A stretch of 64,000 nucleotides of DNA, from assembly GCF_039526385.1 (NCBI RefSeq), contig NZ_BAAAIX010000028.1:153773-217772 (forward strand), in the 5' to 3' direction. The position numbers were made by a program, and so were the translations under genes. Under the pieces are notes generated by a model that was not told where the DNA came from, ran no database searches, and saw only the letters and a program-made list of their open reading frames with translations. Origin of the DNA: Luteococcus peritonei. GTDB lineage: Bacteria > Actinomycetota > Actinomycetes > Propionibacteriales > Propionibacteriaceae. Position 1 is the first letter of the stretch. Each line of letters begins with the position of its first letter. Positions 46,748 through 54,627 of the stretch are shown piece after piece.

Positions 46748-47869
46748 ATGACCGAGGACACGACCGCGATCGACGCCGCCGACGAGCTCAGCGAGGAGAT
46801 CAGCGACGCCTCGCTGAACCGCTCGCTGGAGCGCAGCGCGCAGATCGAGCAGCAGATCGCCACCGACCCCTCGAAGTTCCGGATGCTGACCGGCGACCGG
46901 CCCACCGGCAAGCTGCACATCGGGCACTACTTCGGCTCGATCGCGAACCGCGTGCGGCTGCAGAACCTGGGCGTGCAGACCATGCTGGTGGTGGCCGACT
47001 ACCAGGTGATCTACGACCGTGACGGCGTGGGCCAGCTGCAGGAGAACGTGCTCAACGGCATGGCTGACTACCTGGCGAGCGGCATCGACCCGGAGCGCAC
47101 CACCATCTTCACCCACTCTGCGGTGACCGCGTTGAACCAGCTGCTGCTGCCCTTCCTGAGCCTGGTGACGGTGCCGGAGCTGCACCGCAATCCCACGGTG
47201 AAGGACGAGCTGGCCAACAACCCGCACCGTCCGATGTCCGGGCTGATGCTCACCTTCCCGGTGCACCAGGCCGCCGACATCCTGTTCTGCAAGGCCAACC
47301 TGGTGCCGGTGGGCAAGGACCAGCTGCCCCACATCGAGATCACCCGGGTGATCGCTCGTCGCTTCGACGAGCGCTACGGCCGCCCCGAGGGCGCCCAGCA
47401 ACCCGTCTTCCCGCAGGCCGATGCCCTGATGAGCCCGGCCCCGGCGATCCTGGGCCTGGACGGCACCAAGATGAGCAAGTCGCGCGGCAACGTGATCGAG
47501 ATCGGCATGAGCGCCGACGAGACCGCCAAGCTGATCAAGCGGGCCAAGACCGACTCCGAGCGCCACATCAGCTACGACCCGGTGAACCGGCCCGAGGTCA
47601 GCAACCTGGTGATGCTCGCGGCACTCACCACCGGTGGCGACCCGGTGCAGATCGCCGACGAGCTGGGTGATGCGGGTGGCGGCGGTCTGAAGAAGCTGGT
47701 CACCGAGTCGATCAACGAGTACTTCGCCCCGATCCGCGCGCGGCGCGCCGAGCTGGCCGCCGACCCGGGGCACCTGCGCGACGTGCTGCGCGAGGGCAAC
47801 CGTCGCGCCAACGAGATCGCCGAGCAGACGCTGTCCGAGGTGCGGGCCGCCATGCAGATGGACTACTGA
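46748..47869 (+). CDS. trpS: Tryptophanyl-tRNA synthetase
   Basis: Class I aminoacyl-tRNA synthetase of 373 residues that charges tRNA-Trp. HIGH motif: GKLHIGHYFGS; KMSKS motif: GTKMSKSRGN. The N-terminal MLTGDRPTGKLHIGHY form resembles the second, indolmycin-tolerant type of actinobacterial TrpRS rather than the common B. stearothermophilus-like one, but I cannot confirm this without an alignment. The ATG at 46748 has AAAGGA 6 bases upstream. Expression is likely controlled by the leader peptide and attenuator upstream. A palindromic terminator follows. Confidence 0.96.
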   Translation: MTEDTTAIDAADELSEEISDASLNRSLERSAQIEQQIATDPSKFRMLTGDRPTGKLHIGHYFGSIANRVRLQNLGVQTMLVVADYQVIYDRDGVGQLQENVLNGMADYLASGIDPERTTIFTHSAVTALNQLLLPFLSLVTVPELHRNPTVKDELANNPHRPMSGLMLTFPVHQAADILFCKANLVPVGKDQLPHIEITRVIARRFDERYGRPEGAQQPVFPQADALMSPAPAILGLDGTKMSKSRGNVIEIGMSADETAKLIKRAKTDSERHISYDPVNRPEVSNLVMLAALTTGGDPVQIADELGDAGGGGLKKLVTESINEYFAPIRARRAELAADPGHLRDVLREGNRRANEIAEQTLSEVRAAMQMDY

Positions 47870-47883
47870 GCCGACTGGGCACG

Positions 47884-47919
47884 ACGAGGGGCCCCGACCG
47901 TACGGTCGGGGCCCCTCGT
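47884..47919. terminator. Bidirectional terminator, 36-base perfect palindrome
   Basis: The 36 bases are a perfect palindrome (effective loop GTAC) between the convergent trpS and DoxX genes, 14 bases after the trpS stop. Confidence 0.8.
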
Positions 47920-47950
47920 GCTGCCGTGGTGCTGTGGGCCGGCTGTCGGG

Positions 47951-48433
47951 TCAGCGGCGGGCGTCGGCCAGCTCGCGCTCGGCGGTGGTGGCGCCGGTGC
48001 GGGTCTGGTGCTCGGCGCGCTTGCGACCGAAGAGCAGGTAGTCGAGGCTGAAGCGGCCGGCGCCGGGCAGCAGGGCCAGCGCCGAGGCGGCCAGCGCCCA
48101 GACCAGCTCACCGCCGCCGTTGGAGGCGAAGATGCCGTTGCCGCGGTGGGCGAAGAACCAGGCACCGACCATGCTGCCGATCACCAGCAGGGAGACGATC
48201 GGGGTGAACAGGCCCAGGATGAGCAGCAGACCGCCGACCAGCTCGATGGTGGCGGTGAAGGGCGCGGCCAGCTGGGCCATCGGGACGCCCATCTTGTCGA
48301 AGTTGGCGGTGGTGCCCGAGATGCCCCACTCGGTGAACTTCTGCCAGCCGTGGGCCATCAGGATCACGCCGAGGATGATCCGGGAGCCCAGCAGGGCGAA
48401 GTCGCGTGCGGGGCGGGGAAGGGATGCGAACAT
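47951..48433 (-). CDS. DoxX family membrane protein
   Basis: Protein of about 160 residues with four hydrophobic helices. Its first helix reads SRIILGVILMAHGWQKF, the DoxX hallmark, followed by IELVGGLLLILGLFTP. DoxX proteins are membrane components linked to redox or thiol stress in some actinobacteria. GGAG is 6 bases before the ATG at 48433, so I prefer it to the ATG at 48445. The palindrome TTGAAATTTCAA just upstream is a likely operator. Confidence 0.85.
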   Translation of the reverse strand: MFASLPRPARDFALLGSRIILGVILMAHGWQKFTEWGISGTTANFDKMGVPMAQLAAPFTATIELVGGLLLILGLFTPIVSLLVIGSMVGAWFFAHRGNGIFASNGGGELVWALAASALALLPGAGRFSLDYLLFGRKRAEHQTRTGATTAERELADARR

Positions 48434-48452
48434 GGGGAACTCCATCTGATGC

Positions 48453-48464
48453 TTGAAATTTCAA
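48453..48464 (-). promoter_or_regulatory. Palindromic operator upstream of the DoxX gene
   Basis: TTGAAATTTCAA is a perfect 12-base palindrome 20 bases before the DoxX start in otherwise GC-rich DNA. DoxX genes are often repressed by MarR- or HxlR-type proteins that bind sites of this kind; no such regulator is adjacent. Confidence 0.5.
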
Positions 48465-48587
48465 CTGATAGGACCAGCTTGGGGGTGCTGGCGAGGAAAC
48501 TCAAATGGAGCAGGGAAATGGCCCCCGCGTCCGCCGGTGTGCACCGGTGCCCGCAGGTGGCGGCGCGGGCAGGGGCGCGCTCGCGGG

Positions 48588-49343
48588 TCAGGCCAGGTGC
48601 ACCCGCACGCCGGCCTCGCGGAACGCGTCGAGTGCGGACGGGGGAGCGTCACGCGTGGTGACCAGGTCATCGAGGTCCTCCAGGCTCCCGAAGCGGAAGC
48701 TGGAGGTGCGCTGCAGCTTGTCGCCGGTGGCGGCCAGCACCACTCGCGCCGAGGCGGCCAGGATCGCCTTCTTGATCTGCGCATCCTCGTAGGTGGTGAC
48801 CGTCAGCCCCTGGGTCGGGGTGGCCGAACAGGCACCCACCACCGCCAGGTCGGCGCGAAAACCGTCCAGGGCCACCAGGGATGCCGAGGCGGTGGCGCGC
48901 AGGCTCTCCGGTGCCACCGGTCCACCCGGGGTGACGATGGTGGGTTCACGAGAGGCGCCCAGCGCGACGGCGGTACGCAACGAGAGGCAGAGCGCGGTCA
49001 GCGGCCTGCCGACCAGCGCCTCGGCCACCGCCACGACGGTGGAGCCGTTGTCCAGCACGACGGACATGTCATCGCTGACCAGTCCGGCCACCGTGGCGGC
49101 GATGGCGGCCTTGCCGTCCGCATTCTCGGCGGCGCGCAGGGCATAGGGCAGCGGCCGGCCGCGCAGGTCCACCGCCACGGCTCCGCCGTGCACCCGGCGC
49201 AGCAGACCGTGGCCCTCGAGGTCGGTCAGGTCGCGCCGGACGGTCACCGGGGAGGCGCCGGTCAGGCGGGCCAGGGTGTCCACGGAGATCGGCTGCTGGC
49301 CGAGCGCCCGGATGATCATCTTCTGCCGAATTGATCGTTGCAC
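48588..49343 (-). CDS. DeoR-family transcriptional regulator
   Basis: Regulator of 251 residues. An N-terminal helix-turn-helix (about 18-55) carries the DeoR signature region SVDTLARLTGASPVTVRRDL. The C-terminal sugar-phosphate sensor domain (about 75-235) has VLDNGSTVVAVAEAL and DLAVVGACSATPTQGLTV. Family members repress sugar-catabolic genes until a phosphorylated sugar binds. The GTG at 49343 gives the usual DeoR N terminus; it abuts a perfect operator palindrome, so autoregulation is likely. No sugar operon is adjacent. Confidence 0.9.
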   Translation of the reverse strand: MQRSIRQKMIIRALGQQPISVDTLARLTGASPVTVRRDLTDLEGHGLLRRVHGGAVAVDLRGRPLPYALRAAENADGKAAIAATVAGLVSDDMSVVLDNGSTVVAVAEALVGRPLTALCLSLRTAVALGASREPTIVTPGGPVAPESLRATASASLVALDGFRADLAVVGACSATPTQGLTVTTYEDAQIKKAILAASARVVLAATGDKLQRTSSFRFGSLEDLDDLVTTRDAPPSALDAFREAGVRVHLA

Positions 49344-49359
49344 GTGATCATTTGATCAC
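49344..49359. promoter_or_regulatory. Operator palindrome between the DeoR gene and a small ORF
   Basis: GTGATCA (49344-49350) and TGATCAC (49353-49359) form a perfect 7-2-7 inverted repeat directly upstream of the DeoR GTG and 13 bases before the divergent ATG at 49373. A further GATC lies at 49332-49335. It is well placed to control both directions. Confidence 0.65.
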
Positions 49360-49372
49360 AGATTCTGGCACC

Positions 49373-49480
49373 ATGAGCAAGCGACTTGAGCAGCTGTGGG
49401 ACTGGTTCACCAGTCGAGGACTGATCGTCACCGGTCTGGTGACCGAGGAGGTGGACCTGGCGGGCGCGTCGAATCTGTGA
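49373..49480 (+). CDS. 35-residue ORF divergent from the DeoR gene
   Basis: ATG at 49373 to TGA at 49478 encodes a peptide starting MSKRLEQLWDWFTSRGLIV and continuing TGLVTEEVDLAGASNL. GATTCT 6 bases before the ATG could be a -10 box. The product is amphipathic with no clear membrane helix, and I recognise no family. It may be a true small protein under DeoR control or the 5' stub of a lost sugar gene. Confidence 0.4.
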   Translation: MSKRLEQLWDWFTSRGLIVTGLVTEEVDLAGASNL

Positions 49481-49512
49481 GGCAGGAAGCGCTGGCGGTG
49501 CCGGAGCTCGCA

Positions 49513-50010
49513 TCAGGCCAGTCGGAAGACCTGGCACGACTCGGGCGGATGGACGTACTCGTCGTCGCAGCGGTAGCCCCGTAACCACCGCACGCCCTGG
49601 ACGGTGCGCAGGTAGAAGCCGCGCGGCAGCTCCGGATCCTGTGACAGGGGAGGGCTTGCCACGTACAGGGCGCCCTCGGGTGGCCGGCCTCGGCGCAGGG
49701 CCGGCTCAGAGGAGGGCCGTTCGTGGTGCTGCAGGCGCAGGTGGGCGGCAGTCGGCAGTGGGCAGGGTGCCAGTCCATGGGCTGCTGCGGCGGCGTACAC
49801 CTGGGGCAGGGTTCCGCCGTCTGGCAGGCCCAGCTCCTCGATCCGGCAGGCCATCAGCGTCACGTCCATGGGCTCGCCCGTCGTCATCTCGGGCCGGGCC
49901 AGCAGCAGTTCGGCGTACTCGTTGAGCCGGATCCCCGCCTCGCGCAGGGCCGTCCGCAGTTCCTCCGGGTCCTGCCCTCCGACGCTGAAATGTCCCACTT
50001 CCTGCATCAT
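49513..50010 (-). CDS. Conserved-looking hypothetical protein
   Basis: Protein of 165 residues, soluble, that I cannot assign to a named family. Visible features are an N-terminal helical part (RTALREAGIRLNEYAELLL), TLMACRIEELGLPDGGTLPQ, and a strand-rich C terminus (GFYLRTVQGVRWLRGYRCDD). These look conserved rather than random. AGGAGG lies immediately before the paired ATGATG starts. The start overlaps the TetR stop (ATGA), so it belongs to the TetR operon. Confidence 0.65.
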   Translation of the reverse strand: MMQEVGHFSVGGQDPEELRTALREAGIRLNEYAELLLARPEMTTGEPMDVTLMACRIEELGLPDGGTLPQVYAAAAAHGLAPCPLPTAAHLRLQHHERPSSEPALRRGRPPEGALYVASPPLSQDPELPRGFYLRTVQGVRWLRGYRCDDEYVHPPESCQVFRLA

Positions 50011-50573
50011 GCCTCCTGGTTCCCGGGGTGGGTGGGCAGGGCTGCGCGGACCAGCTCGCGTGCCAGGTCGGCGTCCAGGCTCCCCAGCAGGACCGCCTGG
50101 GTGGCCCCGTTCGAGAGCAGCACCAGTCGACGCGCCGTCGCCACCGGGTCCGGCAGGTCGGGGTGCTGGGTCGCCAGGCAGTCACGGACTGCGCTGACCA
50201 GTCCCTGGTGCGCCTCGGCGAGGATGTGGCCGATCTCCGGGTCGGCCAGGCTGGCGGCGATGTAGGCGTAGTAGATGCTGGTGCCGGCCCGGGAGCTGGA
50301 GGCCGGCTCCAAGGGGTGGAGCAGCAGTTCCTCCAGCGTGGCGCGCTGGTCGGGGGAGCCGCCGGTCTCCGGATGCGTCCGCTGGGCCAGCTCGATCATC
50401 GCCCGGGCGCTGGCGCGCACCAGCTCGGTCTTGGTGGCGAAGTAGTGCTGCACCCGCCCGGGCGAGACGCCGGCCGCCGTGGCCACTGAGCGCACGCTCA
50501 CCGCAGCCAGCCCGTCGGTGGCGATCACCTGCCAGACGCCGGCCAGGATCTGCTCGCGCTTGTCGTGCTCCAT
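50007..50573 (-). CDS. TetR-family transcriptional regulator
   Basis: Regulator of 188 residues. The N-terminal helix-turn-helix (about 7-55) reads GLAAVSVRSVATAAGVSPGRV followed by QHYFATKTELV, diagnostic of TetR proteins. The C-terminal ligand domain is of the TetR_C_6-like type (SSRAGTSIYYAYIAASLADP). It is divergent from an alpha/beta hydrolase gene, and two tandem 16-base sites lie between them, so it probably represses the hydrolase and itself. Ligand unknown. Confidence 0.9.
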   Translation of the reverse strand: MEHDKREQILAGVWQVIATDGLAAVSVRSVATAAGVSPGRVQHYFATKTELVRASARAMIELAQRTHPETGGSPDQRATLEELLLHPLEPASSSRAGTSIYYAYIAASLADPEIGHILAEAHQGLVSAVRDCLATQHPDLPDPVATARRLVLLSNGATQAVLLGSLDADLARELVRAALPTHPGNQEA

Positions 50574-50586
50574 CTGTCCATCCTAG

Positions 50587-50628
50587 CAATACACATGTAT
50601 CGTGAAGCCATGGAATACAAACGTATTG
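50587..50628. promoter_or_regulatory. Two tandem TetR-type operators
   Basis: The sites 50587-50602 and 50613-50628 share the pattern nAATACAnAnGTATnG and are 26 bases apart. Each is a near-palindrome of ATAC/GTAT. The first overlaps a TATCGT -10 box (50598-50603) that is 6 bases before the hydrolase ATG; the second lies within its first codons. Confidence 0.6.
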
Positions 50629-51608
50629 CCCGACTCGTCTGGCGACCCGTGCGTGCCCTGCTGGTGGTCGCGGTGCTGCTGCTCGCCCTGGTGCAGCTGG
50701 TCGGTCTGTTCACGACGCAGCCGGGCGTGGGCCACTGGCGGGACCGAGGTTCCCAGCAGCGCTATGCCGAGGCCCGCCGCCAGACGCTGTCGGGGCTGCG
50801 GGCTCCCACCCGGACCCGGGAGGTCACCACCAGCTTCGGCACGGTGCGAGTGCTGGTCTGGGAGGCCCCCGGCCACGGTGATCCGGTGCTGCTCGTGCCC
50901 GGCCGCAGCAGCGGGGCGGCGATGTGGGCCGAGAACCTGCCCGACTGGATCGGTCGGCGCACCCTCTATGCCGTGGACCCGATCGGCGACGCAGGCCATT
51001 CCAGTCAGTCCGTCCCGCTCACCGGGCCCGCCGACCAGGGGGCCTGGCTGGCCGAGACGGTGCGGGCGCTGGGATCCGGACCGGTGCACGTCGTGGGGCA
51101 CAGCTTTGGCGGCTCCGTCGCGGCCGAGCTCGCCCTGTCCCATCCCTCGCTGGTGCGGAGCCTCTCGCTGGTGGAACCGGTGGCCGTGATCCGCCCGCTG
51201 CCCGCCTCCACCTACCTGTGGGCCACGGTCCTGGCACTGCCCACGCCGCAGTCCTGGAAGGACCGCGCCCTGGCCCGGATCGGCGGCACGACTACCGAAC
51301 AGGTGCAGCAGCGCAGCCCGATGTCGGTGATGATCGACGAGGCCAGCAGTGGCTACTCGGCCGCGCTGCCCCTGCCGCGCACCTTCGACGACCAGCAGTG
51401 GCGCCAGCTCACCATGCCGTTGCGGGTGGACATCGGGCTCGACTCGGAGCTGGCCGGCGGCCAGGCGTCGGTGGACCGCCTGCACGACCTGCGCCCCGAG
51501 GCCACGGTCACGGCCTGGCCAGGCGGCACCCACTCGCTGCCGATGGAGCAGCACGAGCGCTATGGTGCCGCCCTGCTGGGCTTCTGGGCGGCCGCCGAGC
51601 ACAGGTGA
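50610..51608 (+). CDS. Alpha/beta hydrolase with N-terminal membrane anchor
   Basis: Protein of 332 residues. One membrane helix (about 14-36, VRALLVVAVLLLALVQLVGLF) anchors a hydrolase domain facing outward. The nucleophile Ser is in VVGHSFGGSVA, the oxyanion region in LLVPGRSSGAAMW, and the catalytic His in GGTHSLPME. The substrate is unknown. The ATG at 50610 is favoured because the -10 box and the operators are placed around it; upstream in-frame ATGs at 50565 and 50595 would fall within the TetR start and the operator. Confidence 0.82.
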   Translation: MEYKRIARLVWRPVRALLVVAVLLLALVQLVGLFTTQPGVGHWRDRGSQQRYAEARRQTLSGLRAPTRTREVTTSFGTVRVLVWEAPGHGDPVLLVPGRSSGAAMWAENLPDWIGRRTLYAVDPIGDAGHSSQSVPLTGPADQGAWLAETVRALGSGPVHVVGHSFGGSVAAELALSHPSLVRSLSLVEPVAVIRPLPASTYLWATVLALPTPQSWKDRALARIGGTTTEQVQQRSPMSVMIDEASSGYSAALPLPRTFDDQQWRQLTMPLRVDIGLDSELAGGQASVDRLHDLRPEATVTAWPGGTHSLPMEQHERYGAALLGFWAAAEHR

Positions 51609-51635
51609 GCGCCGGGCGAAGGCGGCTGGACGCAG

Positions 51636-51668
51636 CAGGAGGGCGCCCCGTGCGGGGACGCCCTCCTG
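51636..51668. terminator. Bidirectional terminator
   Basis: CAGGAGGGCG (51636-51645) pairs with CGCCCTCCTG (51659-51668), with a further CCCG/CGGG inside. It lies between the convergent hydrolase and DEAD-box helicase genes. Confidence 0.7.
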
Positions 51669-51683
51669 GTCGTCTGCTGCGGC

Positions 51684-53357
51684 TCAGGCCTCCGTGCTGG
51701 GAGCCTGCGACTGCTCGCCGCCCCCCTCGCCGGTGCCGCGGCCACGGCCACCGCGGGAACGGCGGCGACGGCGCGGCTTCGAGGCACCCTCACCGGCCGC
51801 CTTGTCACCGGTGGCCTGCTCGGAGGCGGGCTGCCCGGTGGACGGGGTGGTGGCCTGCTCGCCCTCAGCCAGCGGCTCGCCGTTCTTCAGGCGGCGACGG
51901 CTGCGCTTGGGGCGCTCCTTGCGCTCCTCGCGGGGACGCTCGCGGCCATCCTCGCGCTCCTCGGAGCGACGGCCACCGCGGCCACCGTCACGGCCACCAC
52001 GTCCGCCACGGCCACCGTCGCGGTCGTCCCGCTTCGGGCGGTCCTTCGGCACGGCGCCGGCCAGCTTGCCCTTGGTGCCCTCCGGGATGTCCAGGTCGGA
52101 GTACAGGTTGGGGGAGGTGGAGTAGGTCTCCACCGGGTCGTCGAAGTCCAGCTCGAGGGCCTTGTTGATGACCTTCCAGCGCACGATGTCGGCCCAGTCC
52201 ACCAGGGTCACGGCCACGCCCTTGGCGCCGGCGCGGCCGGTGCGGCCGATCCGGTGCACATAGGTCTTGGCATCCTCGGGGCACTCGTGGTTGACCACGT
52301 GGCTGACACCGGTGACGTCGATGCCGCGGGCCGCCACGTCGGTGGCCACCAGCACCTTCACCTCGCCGGCGCGGAACTTCTTGAGCGCCTTCTCGCGCAT
52401 CGCCTGGTTCAGGTCGCCGTGGATCGAGGCGGCGGCGAAGCCACGGTCCTCCAGGTCGTCGGAGAGCCGCTGGGCGGCGCGCTTGGTCTTGCAGAAGACC
52501 ATCACCTTGTCCACGTCACGGCTCTGCAGGATGCGCGCGATGATCTCGGGCTTGTCCAGGTTGTGCGACTGGTAGACGAACTGGGTGGTGTCCGGCACGG
52601 TGGCCTGGGCATCGTGGCCCTCGGCACGCACATTGATCGGCTGGTGCATGTGGGCGCGGGCCAGGCCGACGATGGCACTCGGCATGGTGGCCGAGAACAT
52701 CAGCATCTGGCGGTCGGCCGGGGCCATCGCGATCAGGCGCTCGACGTCGGGCAGGAAGCCCAGGTCCAGCATCTCGTCGGCCTCGTCCAGCACCAGCATC
52801 CGCAGCCAGGACAGGTCCAGGTTGCCGCGGTCGGCCAGGTCCTTGAGGCGACCGGGGGTGCCCACCACCACGTCGACGCCCTTCTCGAGGGCCTCCAGCT
52901 GGGGCTCGTAGCCGACGCCGCCGTAGACGGTCAGCACGCGCACCTTGCGCACCGTGGAGGCCACCTGCAGGTCCTTGCTCACCTGCAGCGCCAGCTCACG
53001 GGTGGGGCACATCACGAGTGCCTGGGGCTTGCCCGGGGGCATCTCCAGCTCGTCATAGCCCTCGTCGCCCTCCAGCAGCGCGCGCTGCAGGATCGAGATG
53101 CCGAAGGCCAGGGTCTTGCCGGTGCCGGTGCGGGCCTGGCCCATCAGGTCGGTGCCCATGATGGCGATCGGGATCGCCAGCGACTGGATCGGGAAGGGGT
53201 GGGTGATGCCCTGGGTCTCGAGCGCCTGCTGGATCTCGGGCAGCACGCCCAGGTCGTCCCAGGTGGTCTGGATGTCGGGTTCAGGCGCGGCGGCCTGCAC
53301 GTCGTCGCCGACCAGGGCGGTGACGCGCTCGGTCTCGACGTTCAGTTCATTGGTCAA
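51684..53357 (-). CDS. DEAD-box RNA helicase with RGG-type tail
   Basis: RNA helicase of 557 residues. Motifs: Q motif HPFPIQSLAIP, Walker A ARTGTGKT, DEAD in MLVLDEADEMLDLGF, SAT, RGID in TDVAARGIDV, and HRIGRTGRAG. The C-terminal 130 residues are Arg/Gly/Glu-rich repeats (GGRGGRGGRDGGRGGR), typical of cold-shock or ribosome-assembly helicases. The best start is a rare TTG at 53357; no ATG or GTG lies close upstream in frame. A five-codon ORF (ATG at 53364, TGA at 53347) overlaps that TTG, which may affect initiation. Confidence 0.93.
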   Translation of the reverse strand: MTNELNVETERVTALVGDDVQAAAPEPDIQTTWDDLGVLPEIQQALETQGITHPFPIQSLAIPIAIMGTDLMGQARTGTGKTLAFGISILQRALLEGDEGYDELEMPPGKPQALVMCPTRELALQVSKDLQVASTVRKVRVLTVYGGVGYEPQLEALEKGVDVVVGTPGRLKDLADRGNLDLSWLRMLVLDEADEMLDLGFLPDVERLIAMAPADRQMLMFSATMPSAIVGLARAHMHQPINVRAEGHDAQATVPDTTQFVYQSHNLDKPEIIARILQSRDVDKVMVFCKTKRAAQRLSDDLEDRGFAAASIHGDLNQAMREKALKKFRAGEVKVLVATDVAARGIDVTGVSHVVNHECPEDAKTYVHRIGRTGRAGAKGVAVTLVDWADIVRWKVINKALELDFDDPVETYSTSPNLYSDLDIPEGTKGKLAGAVPKDRPKRDDRDGGRGGRGGRDGGRGGRRSEEREDGRERPREERKERPKRSRRRLKNGEPLAEGEQATTPSTGQPASEQATGDKAAGEGASKPRRRRRSRGGRGRGTGEGGGEQSQAPSTEA

Positions 53358-53572
53358 CAGTCATGACTTTCTTCGTGCCAGTCGTCAGACCGGCCAGGAT
53401 CTGCAGGGGACCGACGCCTGGACCACTCCTGCCCTCCACCCCTGGTGGGGCGGGGCCGGAGGCCGACGCGGAAACCGTCCTGCGGCCGCACGGAACTGTG
53501 CAGCGGTCCAAGTCTACCGGCATTCGCGGCTCGACACGCAGCAATGCCGGCGCGCAGCGATTCGGCCGCGGC

Positions 53573-53578
53573 TAGATT
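53573..53578 (+). promoter_or_regulatory. -10 box of the ferritin-like gene (leaderless)
   Basis: TAGATT is 6 bases before the GTG at 53585, with no ribosome binding site. Confidence 0.6.
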
Positions 53579-53584
53579 TGCCCC

Positions 53585-54241
53585 GTGACCAAGCAGAGCG
53601 AGCCCCGCACCAACCTCCTGGGCCTGGTGGCCTATGCCTCCCTGGCCGCCTTCGAGCAGACCGCCGCAGCCTCGGCCATCGCGCCCCGCGTCGAGCAGAA
53701 GATGGTGCTGGCCCGGCTGGCCGCGCAGCGCTTCACCCACCTGGGGAGGCTCGAGTCGACGCTGGAGGCCGGTGGAGCCGACATCGCTCGCGCCATGGAT
53801 GCCTTCGTCGCTCCGGTGGACGGCTTCAACGTCCACACCGCGCCCGCGGACTGGGGCCACGCCCTGGTCAAGCTGTGCGTGGTGGGCGGCCTGGTGGGCG
53901 ACTTCGCCCAGACCGTCAGCCCGCAGCTCGACGAGGCCTCGCGCGACATCCTGCTCGGCTCCATCGACGACGGCGTGCTCGCCAGCGAGCCCGGCCGGAT
54001 GCTGGCCGAGGTGCTCGAGGAGGATCCCGCGCAGCGAGACCGGCTGGCCATGTACGCCCGACGCCTGCTGGGGGAGATGCTCAGCCAGGCGCAGCGGGTC
54101 TCGGCCTCACAGCCGGCGCTGACCGAGCTGCTCACGGGCCGCAGCGGCTCCGGCGGCGAGGATCTGGCGGCGATCGGTGACCTGATGGCCGGGCTGGCCA
54201 CCCGGCACGCAGAACGGTTGTCATCGCTCGGCCTGGCCTGA
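53585..54241 (+). CDS. Ferritin-like fold protein (Rv3210c-type)
   Basis: All-helical protein of 218 residues that looks like the ferritin-like/MiaE-related family conserved in Actinobacteria beside a DEAD-box helicase and DUF3107, as in the mycobacterial Rv3208A-Rv3211 region. Helices carry ASLAAFEQTAAASAI, ARLAAQRFTHLGRLES and LYARRLLGE-like segments. The Glu/His pattern that would bind a diiron centre is not complete by eye, so enzyme activity is uncertain. The GTG at 53585 is supported by the leaderless promoter. Confidence 0.7.
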   Translation: MTKQSEPRTNLLGLVAYASLAAFEQTAAASAIAPRVEQKMVLARLAAQRFTHLGRLESTLEAGGADIARAMDAFVAPVDGFNVHTAPADWGHALVKLCVVGGLVGDFAQTVSPQLDEASRDILLGSIDDGVLASEPGRMLAEVLEEDPAQRDRLAMYARRLLGEMLSQAQRVSASQPALTELLTGRSGSGGEDLAAIGDLMAGLATRHAERLSSLGLA

Positions 54242-54256
54242 GAGGACCGCGAGACG

Positions 54257-54293
54257 ACGAAGCCCCTGTCCCGTTGGAGGACAGGGGCTTCGT
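54257..54293. terminator. Bidirectional terminator, perfect 15-bp stem
   Basis: Bases 54257-54271 pair with 54279-54293 around a 7-base loop, between the convergent ferritin-like and DUF3107 genes. Confidence 0.8.
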
Positions 54294-54304
54294 GGTCCAG
54301 TGGC

Positions 54305-54529
54305 TCAGAGCTTGCCGAAGCCCACCGGGCGGCTGTGCTCCTGGCCCAGGTCGAGGTAGCCGATCTGGTTCGCCGGGACCATGACCTTGCGGCCCTTCTC
54401 GTCGGTGAGGACCAGCAGGCCGTTCTCGGTGATGGCAGTGCGCAGGGCCTGCTCCACCTCGTCGGCCGACGCCTGGGCGTCGATGCTGACCTCACGGGGG
54501 ATGTTGTTCACACCAATCTTGATCTCCAC
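54305..54529 (-). CDS. DUF3107 family protein
   Basis: Protein of 74 residues that matches DUF3107 along its whole length: VEIKIGVNNIPREVSIDAQ at the N terminus and KVMVPANQIGYLDLGQ near the end. Function is unknown; it is conserved in Actinobacteria next to the ferritin-like gene. The GTG at 54529 has a TAGGTT box 6 bases upstream, so it is probably leaderless. Confidence 0.88.
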   Translation of the reverse strand: MEIKIGVNNIPREVSIDAQASADEVEQALRTAITENGLLVLTDEKGRKVMVPANQIGYLDLGQEHSRPVGFGKL

Positions 54530-54535
54530 GTGCCC

Positions 54536-54541
54536 AACCTA
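54536..54541 (-). promoter_or_regulatory. -10 box of the DUF3107 gene (leaderless)
   Basis: On the minus strand TAGGTT is 6 bases before the GTG at 54529. Confidence 0.6.
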
Positions 54542-54627
54542 CCTGCCCGGGCAAGGCCGCGCGTCACCGCCGGCCGAGGGGCGCGCCGCGCCGGGCGGTC
54601 CTGGTTCTCCGCCGGCGATCCGGCCGC

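Noticed and set aside
40615..46920. 2101-residue minus-strand frame across gdh and the PHP gene
   Set aside because: Spans several intact plus-strand genes and their terminators, has no recognisable domains and a His/Gly/Val-biased composition typical of antisense of GC-rich codons.
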